From contig NC_089724.1 in the NCBI RefSeq assembly GCF_035083965.1, forward strand, positions 3,768,001 through 3,832,000: a stretch of 64,000 nucleotides of DNA, written 5' to 3'. Below the pieces are notes generated by a model, which did no database searches, was not told where the DNA came from, and was given only the letters and a program-made list of their open reading frames with translations. The position numbers and the translations under genes are program-made. Positions 58,601-64,000 of this stretch are shown here, in pieces. How positions within the stretch are numbered: position 1 is the stretch's first letter; each line of letters opens with the position of its first letter. The stretch is from Branchiostoma lanceolatum (Eukaryota; Chordata; Leptocardii; Amphioxiformes; Branchiostomatidae).

Positions 58601-61286
58601 TGCTAGGTCTACGGGTTAGTAAACCTACCTTTTGACCTTGATATATTGAGAGTTCAAATTCTGTCACTTGACTTGCACATTACCATATATAGAAATTGTG
58701 GCAGTCCTTTAAGGGACGCTGAGCCAGAGGACCTGTGTATGATGACAGTGACAGCCATAGTTATCGATGAGAGTAAGGGTACATCCCAGCGAGTGAATCA
58801 AAATAACATGTACATTTACAGCATATTTTGTATCAGCCTTGTCTTACACAGCTTGTACTTACAGTGTAAAACTGGCCTGTTGCACCTTGAGGCACTTCAC
58901 CTATTATGCAATGAAATTTAAAATGTCTTGCCCCTCCTGCAGTGCTGCTGATCAGGCCTGGCAGCTGTTGCAGACTTACCTGGAGAGGTTCGACATCGCG
59001 GGGGTCAAAGGTTACCACAAGAGTGTGGCCAACAAGCTGCTGTCCTTGGGGGCCCCCCTCCCCACCTGGCTGGTCAGGGCTTACAAGGTCAGTATGACTG
59101 GACCTTTTGTGACCTTGACTTTTAGAGTTTTTAACAAGGTCAGAACATCATCTGTAAGCCTGATGTCACCTTAAGTCTCAGCAAGGCTAAAGCAAGGTCA
59201 CAGGAAGTTCAGTACTTTTGGAACCTTTTGTGACCTTCAGAATTACAGCTGAGGAAGGTCTGTGCTTCTGTAACATCTGTGACCTTCATGTTTAACCTTC
59301 AACTAACAAGCTTTTAAAAAAAGTTAAATTTGAAAACATATTTTCACAGTTGATGAAGGGATGTCTTAAATTGTTGTAACATACTTCACTTTCACTTTCA
59401 GGAAAAGAATGCCTCTGAGCTGTTAAGACTGTACTTGAACTTTGACCTGTTGGAGGAGGCGTGTCACCTGGTGGGGGAGTACATCGATGCTGTGTTAGGG
59501 AAGGGCACGGAGTACTTTGGGTTAAAGGTGAGGGATCATGACCTGTGAACTTTGTACATAGTCAAGGATACTTAAAAGTGTTAGTATGAAGAATTTTAAT
59601 GATGGAAACCTGTTTCTGCCAATTCTAGTGTTAGGAATAATGTCATTGATATGAATTTTTTATGTTTCTGATGTAGTGCCTGTTGCATGTTGCTCACCTT
59701 CCTTTGCTAATAGTAATAATAAAATATGTTCCAGAGTGCCTTTCATGCCACCTAAACAATAGTTGGCATGTTTATTTTCCTTCCTAAACTTTCAGAGCAC
59801 CCTCCATGCCACTTTCCCTAGTGTTTGGTTACCTTACACAGCCATCGACCATCTTCTATACACTCTCAGAACTGTACTTCTAAACAGTTGTATACTTGTA
59901 TACAGATCTGCACTTCTGAACCATTGTTGACATGTATATTGTCCTTGCTTCTGTTCCAGAGTGCCCTCCATGCCACCTCCCCCAGTGTTTGGTTACCTTA
60001 CACAGCCATCGACCATCTTCTATACACACTCAGAACTGCAGAGGGAAACTCCATGTATGCCAAGGTACAGCAGGAGTTCTGCTACAGTACTAATGATTCT
60101 TGAATAAACCTAAGGCCACACCAATTTAATTTCTTGGTAAACAGATTTTTTTTTAAATTTTAGCAACCCAAAAATCATGAAAACAGAAGGCTGGGGTAAA
60201 AACTTGCACCTGACCCTGTTCACTCCCTGAAATTGTATGTACCTGAGTACAAACTTTCCTCTAAGATTCTGTTTTCATGTTGATTTTCCAATCTAGCATT
60301 TCTTTTAAATTCTGTTAACCAAGAAATTAAAATAGTGTGACCTAAAGGTGAAAAATCTTTATGTATGATGATATATGTTAACTTAAGACAGAAATAAGAG
60401 ACCATGATAAAAAGAAAAGCATGCTCTTTCAAATTACTTTTGAAACTTGAATACAAATTTGGTTGCACAACAATATGTACACTTTTTTAGGAATTCCAAT
60501 ATGTTGCCCTCAAATTTCTGCAAAGGGCTTTCCAAATACAAATGTTATGGCACTTGTACATTCAAGCCTGGCAAGCCACCCACCTCTAGTTACAAGCCAC
60601 AGTCCTGTCTAATTGTACACTGTTAAATCCCTCTCTTCTGTTCCAGTCACCATTTTTCTTCAGTCTTTTGAGGGGTCGTTAAGACCTGGTTTGACCATTT
60701 TTTTCACTGTGGGGGAGGCAAATTTTCTATATTCTCGTTTGGAACTTATTGCAAAGGCATCCTTTATTGGCACTGCCTGATCTGAAATGATTGTGCTTTT
60801 CTTGACTTTCCAGCTACACAAAGTAATTAGTCTTTTGGATATGAAAATATATAAAGTACATGTATGTCAGTCCAGTCTTTTCACAGAAGTTTAGAGGGAA
60901 AAGTTCATGTAAATGCAGAAATGTTCGCGGTTTTCGCGACGACCGTTTCACCAGGAACTTAAAACCACTGCAAACATTTTTGTCCAATACTGTAGCAGTA
61001 TGTGACTTTTGGTCTGCCGCGAATGTAAAAATACAGCAAACACTCCATTTTCTCCTTAACGCAAAATAAAAACCACGCAAAGTGAAATGCATTTACAGTA
61101 TTGCATTGACATCAGATTATTTTGAATGTTTTCCAGCTACACATGGAGCTGTGTGACAAGCTTCAGGTTTACCACCGGAACGTGGAGAGGGTTTCGCAGG
61201 ACATGGTGCAGACTGCGCTGCAGAAGGCAGCCCGGCACTCAAGACAGGACCAGTCCTTCAACATGTCATCGTACGGCAGAACATAA
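40598..61286 (+). CDS. NUP160: Nucleoporin NUP160, Y-complex scaffold (36 coding exons, 1,434 aa)
   Basis: Exons: 40598-40682, 41598-41706, 42110-42317, 42959-43175, 43788-43866, 44669-44792, 45070-45142, 45602-45690, 45962-46036, 46448-46545, 47352-47442, 47985-48053, 48482-48565, 48984-49154, 49304-49412, 49926-50091, 50624-50772, 51273-51433, 51883-52016, 52443-52510, 53017-53243, 53587-53706, 53928-54026, 54436-54531, 54866-54960, 55311-55407, 55826-55931, 56430-56596, 56979-57036, 57398-57508, 57786-57912, 58386-58502, 58943-59087, 59402-59527, 59960-60064, 61137-61286. Every phase joins. The length is almost that of human NUP160 (1,436 aa). Hallmarks include LPHPSR, DHKLRMWS, FHPGRF, CERSQLQ, ESRARSVDL, HNYYDLLYAFHIYR, YLERF and WLPYTAIDHLL. 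NUP160 is an outer-ring scaffold: an N-terminal beta-propeller (first third) and a C-terminal alpha-helical stack. Seven exons have partial tandem copies beside them. Confidence 0.96.
41190..41325 (+). mobile_element. Truncated SINE (3' half) in NUP160 intron 1
   Basis: It shares ACCTCTGCACAGAAAAGAAC, AAGAGTAGGGGTGACCCAGT and GCACTGCACTACTACC with the SINE at 18655-18975. The tRNA-like head is missing. Confidence 0.65.
42429..42650 (+). repeat. Two tandem copies of the end of NUP160 exon 3 with its donor region
   Basis: The exon-3 end (CTCACCCCAGCAGGATCGCAAGGATG, GTACAA) and following intron (TTTTCTATGGTGTGTAG) recur at 42429-42495 (CTCATCTCAGCAGGATAGCA, then TGTGGTGTGTAGG). A third copy is at 42583-42650 (GCCAGGATGGTACATTTTTT, then CTGTGGTGTGTCT). 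The period is about 140-147 bp. Confidence 0.75.
42690..42905. repeat. Dispersed repeat ending AAATGCATTTACAGT, copy 1
   Basis: Phrases such as TTCGCGGTGGTTT, AAAACCACAGGGAACACTCC and CTCAAATGCATTTACAGT recur in different order or divergence near 51618-51772 and 60890-61100, all in NUP160 introns. This is likely a MITE family. Confidence 0.5.
43222..43402. mobile_element. MITE with ATACAGTCAAACC ends
   Basis: The left end ATACAGTCAAACC and right end GGTTTGACTATA are inverted complements about 180 bp apart. Internal AACCACC motifs also occur in related fragments near 49690-49800, 50855-51000 and 60560-60700. The ends resemble Tc1/mariner-type MITEs. Confidence 0.6.
44385..44610. mobile_element. 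MITE with TACTGTAATTC ends, copy 1
   Basis: It starts TACTGTAATTCTTGTTTCTT and ends GTGAATTAAAGTA. It matches 49482-49690 along its whole length, sharing for example GCCACCGTGAAGTTAAAGTT. Confidence 0.75.
44823..44862 (+). repeat. Tandem copy of the NUP160 exon-6 end and donor
   Basis: AAGCTCAATGTGGTCCACTA followed by ATGTAAGA repeats the exon-6 end AAGCTCAGGATGTGGTCCAC TAAC|GTGAGT about 55 bp downstream. Using the second donor would put a stop codon in frame. Confidence 0.7.
46600..46678 (+). repeat. GT/GC-type microsatellite
   Basis: An impure (TG)n tract with GCGTGCGC interruptions lies in NUP160 intron 10 next to a MITE. Confidence 0.7.
46679..47107. mobile_element. About 430-bp MITE, copy 2
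   Basis: Same family as 31912-32345. The ends GTGGTGCGGATC and GATCCACACCAC are inverted, and nested inverted motifs TCCGGACTT/AAGTCCGGA lie inside. Confidence 0.75.
48303..48400 (-). mobile_element. CR1/L2-like LINE 3' end fragment
   Basis: The minus-strand reading gives GGGCATGAATTTGCAATAAA then TTTATTATTATTG. It resembles the tail at 19417-19734 (GGGCAGGAATATGCAATAAA). Confidence 0.55.
49482..49690. mobile_element. MITE with TACTGTAATTC ends, copy 2
   Basis: It starts TACTGTGATTCTTGTTTCTT and ends GTGAATTACAGTA, with full-length similarity to 44385-44610. Confidence 0.75.
50192..50262 (+). repeat. Diverged tandem copy of the NUP160 exon-16 end and donor
   Basis: ATGGTCAACTACTTCATCTC then AAGGCTGGGTAAAC matches the exon end CTGGTCAACAATGTCATCTC, GAGGCCGG|GTAAAG about 151 bp upstream. 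Confidence 0.7.
51618..51772. repeat. Dispersed repeat ending AAAGCATTTACAGTA, copy 2
   Basis: It contains GTTCGCAGTGGTTTTTTAGT, AAGTTCGCGGTGAACAGG and CAAAAGCATTTACAGTA, matching 42690-42905 and 60890-61100. Confidence 0.5.
52550..52625 (+). repeat. (CTCA)n microsatellite
   Basis: CACTCACTCACTTGCTCGCT and similar runs lie in NUP160 intron 20. Confidence 0.8.
53405..53500 (+). pseudogene. Partial tandem copy of NUP160 exon 22 with acceptor
   Basis: The stretch CTCTTTAGGAGGATGTTCGT CTCCTGGACAGCTGGTGTGT is a copy of the exon-22 start at 53587 (CCCCAGGAGTTTGTACGCCT and onward). The upstream flank (GAGACTAGAACCCTTAACCC) also matches that of exon 22 (GACAAGAACCCCTAACC), and a third flank copy is at 53288. 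The copy loses similarity after about 55 bases. Confidence 0.75.
56145..56429 (+). pseudogene. Two tandem partial copies of NUP160 exon 28
   Basis: Copy 1 (about 56145-56264) and copy 2 (about 56293-56402) repeat the acceptor and first 100 bases or so of exon 28. Copy 2 has TTGGCAGTACAATGTACGAG and CTACAGAAACAAGCCAAG-like text, then turns into intron (CTGTGTTCTAACC...CCCACAG). The frame is open across all three, from 56171 to 56626. Only the third, at 56430, continues into the full exon. Confidence 0.85.
58029..58195. mobile_element. Hairpin-type inverted repeat in NUP160 intron 31
   Basis: The left arm AATACAGTGCTAAACTTTCT...TTTTCAACGACCAC pairs with the right arm GTGGTCGTTGAAAA...AAGTTTAGCATTGTATT. 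The arms are about 70 bp, separated by about 30 bp containing ACACGTGTCAATAAAG. No ORF is present. Confidence 0.7.
59729..59875 (+). pseudogene. Partial tandem copies of NUP160 exon 35 with acceptors
   Basis: At 59729, TTCCAGAGTGCCTTTCATGC is a 28-bp copy. At 59791, TTCAGAGCACCCTCCATGCC continues for about 80 bp through TTGGTTACCTTACACAGCC and CAGAACTG. The real exon begins at 59960. Confidence 0.8.
60890..61100. repeat. Dispersed repeat ending AAATGCATTTACAGTA, copy 3
   Basis: It contains GTTCGCGGTTTTCGCGAC, AACACTCCATTTTCTCC and GTGAAATGCATTTACAGTA, and lies just before the last NUP160 exon. Confidence 0.5.
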
Positions 61287-61358
61287 CAATTATATTAAAA
61301 TGTTACTTAGATGTCACAGTTAAGGATTTATATGTTTTGATATAATTCATGAAAGAAC

Positions 61359-61477
61359 AGACAGGACCATTCCTTCAGCCTGTCGTCATATGGTAGAACA
61401 CAACACTAAACATTAAAGTATTACTTAGATGTCATGTGATATTGATATGTTTTGATAGAATTCATGAATGAACAGGG
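61359..61477 (+). repeat. Tandem copy of the NUP160 last-exon end and 3' UTR
   Basis: AGACAGGACCATTCCTTCAG... through AATTCATGAATGAACAG repeats 61252-61358 (AGACAGGACCAGTCCTTCAA...). The stop ACATAA is ACACAA in the copy, so the original stop at 61284-61286 is decisive. Confidence 0.8.
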
Positions 61478-62806
61478 GGTACATGATATGATACAATTTG
61501 ATCAGTTCAGTTCAATTTGATATTAACATGGATAGTCAGACATTTCAGATAGCATCCACTATTCTGACATTTTCAGTCACTTATGAAAGACTGACTGCTG
61601 TCTGAAACGTCTGCTCTTTAGAGAATGCATCGATCCAGTTGCTTCGTTTATTTTGTATTATGTCATGTTTTGCCTGAATGTCTAACATTCATCGGCATAA
61701 TCTGTGGGTACAGCTATGGCTGTGCAAAGGAAACATGAAAACAGTTATGCCGAATCTGCCAGCATTTCCATACTAGAACTGTAGTATAGAGACCTGACAT
61801 TAAACCTGATATTTGATAGTTTTGAAAAAAAAAGTGGATGTAGCTCTGTAAAACAGGTGTACGACTCCTATGTGCAGAACAAGAAGGTCTTCTGAAGCTA
61901 TTCGCACCATCATGATGTACTTGTTTAACAAGTGTAATAGGTAGTTTGCTATATTTGTGGTGGGAAGTTATTTTGCCCCTACCCCATCCGCCTCCTTTTA
62001 CCCTAAGGCCACACTGACACCTGGGTGCACACCTGTTTTCACCAGTTACTGGTATGTCATCTATGTCAGACAGGGTTGGGGTCGGCAAGGGTTAACTAAG
62101 ATTTTAACATGCAAGAATCTTTTTTGGGGGGCATGCACTGGCATAATGTTCGGGGTGTTCAGAGGATGTCATCCAAAAAGTCTACTCAGTGTGGCCTAAG
62201 GTCTCTTGTGCCACTTTCGGGAGTAAAAAAAAAACATCTCAGGTATTGGGTAGGATCAAACTTGAGAGAATTTATCAAATTCCTTTTGTATATTTTAGTA
62301 CAGTGTTTTTTCACTATAATGTTTGTAAGTCATTTGGTCTCAAACTTTTTTTCTAAAAACCTTACCAACAATGCTTCCTGTACTCTGTAGTTTCTTTACT
62401 GTGAGAAAATGAAATAAACTAGACTTATGTATCAACCTTGCCAAATGTTTGCTTGTTATTGTTCACATTTGTAAGTCATTCTGCATTCTGATAAGGACTA
62501 GTATCTGACAGGCCTGTAAATAGAGGTGTTGGATAAGTTACAAATTCCAGTCCTTCATAGAAATGATTGTGAAAGAGAGAGAAAATGTGATTGTTATTCT
62601 TGTGTGAAAAATAAACGATGCAGGTAACAACTGGTGGCTTTGCCTTGACCCACTTTCTCAAGGTGCAGTCACTTACATGTATGTCGAACGACTTTAAGGT
62701 ACTGATTGTAAGAGCCTGCTGTAGGTACCTGCTGTACGTGTATATGTATGACTTGGGAAAATATCTGTAAAGACAGTAGATTACATGTCCTACTTAGGAA
62801 TTCGGT
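61478..62806. other. Presumed NUP160 3' UTR and downstream sequence
   Basis: AATAAA strings near 62411 and 62607 are possible polyadenylation sites. No further gene is supported. Confidence 0.4.
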
Positions 62807-62878
62807 AAGCCCCTGTCACACATATAGCCGACCATGGCCTCAAGACCTTGTCCATATTTTGGAGTTAGCCGTGATAGT

Positions 62879-63275
62879 CGTGAGCAGGGTCATCTGTGGT
62901 TGGGAGTTGGTCGTGAGCAGGGTCATCTGTGGTTTGGAGTTAGTCGTGAGCAGGGTCATCTGTGGTTTGGAGTTAGTCGTGAGCAGGGTCATCTGTGGTT
63001 GGGAGTTAGTCGTGAGCAGGGTCATCTGTGGTTGGGAGTTGGTCGTGAGCAGGGTCATCTGTGGTTGGGAGTTAGTCGTGAGCAGGGTCATCTGTGGTTT
63101 GGAGTTAGTCGTGAGCAGGGTCATCTGTGGTTGGGAGTTGGTCGTGAGCAGGGTCATCTGTGGTTGGGAGTTAGTCGTGAGCAGGGTCATCTGTGGTTGG
63201 GAGTTAGTCGTGAGCAGGGTCATCTGTGGTTTGGAGTTAGTCATGAGCAGGGTCATCTGTGGTTGGGAGTTGGTC
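62879..63275 (+). repeat. 33-bp minisatellite, about 12 units
   Basis: The unit is GTGAGCAGGGTCATCTGTGG followed by TTGGGAGTTGGTC. Units vary mainly at TTGGGAGTTG, TTGGGAGTTA and TTTGGAGTTA. Because 33 is a multiple of 3, long open frames arise on both strands without coding meaning. Confidence 0.95.
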
Positions 63276-63408
63276 GACGAGGATGCCTAGTACTAGTCTT
63301 TAGAATTAAAGTTGTCTGCGCCAGCCGACTAGTGTAAATTTTGAAAAGCCGAACTCAAGAAAGTCATATTTTGCTTAGATACGATCAGATTAATCACTTG
63401 TGATATAG

Positions 63409-63860
63409 TCACCCCGACCAATCGAATCACGTGAATCGCATTGAAACTCAGATTCGTATCAGCCATGACCCGACAAATCGCTAAATCTAACTTGCGTTAA
63501 CGACTACATCTGACCAAACAAACTCGCCAGTGAGATGGTGGAAGGTGTCAGCGTCCAAAAGACGTTTTCAGATTGACAATTTTGGCACTTTGGAAGTGAT
63601 TGAATCCGCCCGCGATTTAATGTCTGGTTTCTACTACTTTTCTCTAAACGTTAAATCGCGGGCGGATTCAGTCACTTCCAAAGTGCCATAATTGTCAATC
63701 TGAAAACTCCTTTTGGACGCTGACACCTTCCACCATCTCACTGGCGAGTTTGTTTGGTCAGATGTAGTCGTTAACGCAAGTTAGAAAGCGATTTGTCGGG
63801 AAATGGCTGATAAGAATCTGAGTTTCAATGCGATTCACGTGATTCGATTGGTCGGGGTGA
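63409..63860. repeat. Long inverted repeat (arms about 212 bp, 30-nt loop)
   Basis: The left arm (63409-63620, starting TCACCCCGACCAATCGAATC) pairs with the right arm (63651-63860, ending ATTCGATTGGTCGGGGTGA). The loop 63621-63650 starts TGTCTGGTTTCTACTAC. Mismatches are few. Confidence 0.9.
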
Positions 63861-64000
63861 TAGTGGGATGGATTCCAGGCTACTCTCGACCCACCACCGA
63901 CCTGGGTTGGGATCAACCTCCTTGGTTGGGAGTAGTCATGTAGTCAAGAGCAAAGTCCTGAATGTATGACAGGGGCTTGAGCTTTAAACCACCCATTGGT

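Larger units (their letters stand above)
62807..63979. mobile_element. About 1.17-kb composite element with terminal inverted repeats
   Basis: The left end AAGCCCCTGTCACACAT (62808-62824) and right end ATGTATGACAGGGGCTT (63962-63978) are inverted complements with one mismatch. Inside are a 33-bp minisatellite and a hairpin with arms of about 212 bp. No transposase frame is visible, so it would be non-autonomous. Confidence 0.6.

Noticed and set aside
60825..60850. Possible partial copy of the last NUP160 exon start (TTTCCAGCTACACA)
   Set aside because: The match is only about 12-14 bases and can be chance, unlike the longer copies elsewhere.
62879..63275. CRISPR-like array (regular 33-bp repeats)
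   Set aside because: Repeats are head-to-tail without unique spacers, and the window is animal DNA.
62748..63337. Long repetitive ORFs on both strands
   Set aside because: A repeat unit divisible by three without stops opens several frames at once, and no start context or splice sites support a gene.

Overview
The window is animal nuclear DNA. Genes are broken into short exons by GT..AG introns, only a small part is coding, and the rest is full of short transposons, minisatellites and tandem duplications. The gene set (a PRDM9 gene with a KRAB-like domain, SSXRD, PR/SET and zinc fingers; a NUP160 of 1,434 codons; a BTB-kelch gene) fits an invertebrate deuterostome. The repeat style (a tRNA-derived SINE, CR1/L2-like LINE ends, many small inverted-repeat elements, very frequent tandem duplication) makes amphioxus (Branchiostoma) my best guess. 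That assignment is inference.

Layout. (1) 1-5767, plus strand: the 3' end of a Pro/Gly/Met-rich protein that resembles spliceosomal protein tails, including three successive 33-nt exons. (2) 8676-15229, minus strand: a complete nine-exon PRDM9-type gene (690 aa). The intron before its zinc-finger exon holds a decayed tandem array of first-finger copies. (3) 18271-20421, plus strand: a five-exon gene (105 aa) for a small, probably mitochondrial, single-span membrane protein. (4) 22971-33322, minus strand: a five-exon BTB-BACK-kelch gene (613 aa), with a 5'-truncated LINE inserted antisense in intron 3. (5) 36679-38204, plus strand: a second copy of gene 3, carried by a roughly 5-kb segmental duplication that includes introns and downstream satellites. 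(6) 40598-61286, plus strand: the full NUP160 gene in 36 coding exons. (7) 62807-63979: a composite repeat with terminal inverted repeats, a 33-bp minisatellite and a long hairpin.

The multi-exon models were built by reading splice signals. Every junction keeps the reading phase, which is strong internal support. The genes are not an operon. NUP160 (nuclear pore) and the small mitochondrial gene look like housekeeping genes, PRDM9 is a meiotic histone methyltransferase family, and the kelch protein is a likely Cullin-3 adaptor.

The main unexplained pattern is that short tandem duplications (about 50-180 bp) repeatedly copy the end of an exon together with its splice site. I see this at the PRDM9 finger-exon acceptor, the kelch exon-1 donor, the small gene's exon-2 donor, and exons 3, 6, 16, 22, 28, 35 and 36 of NUP160. 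Some create usable alternative splice sites, and one keeps the frame open for 23 extra codons.
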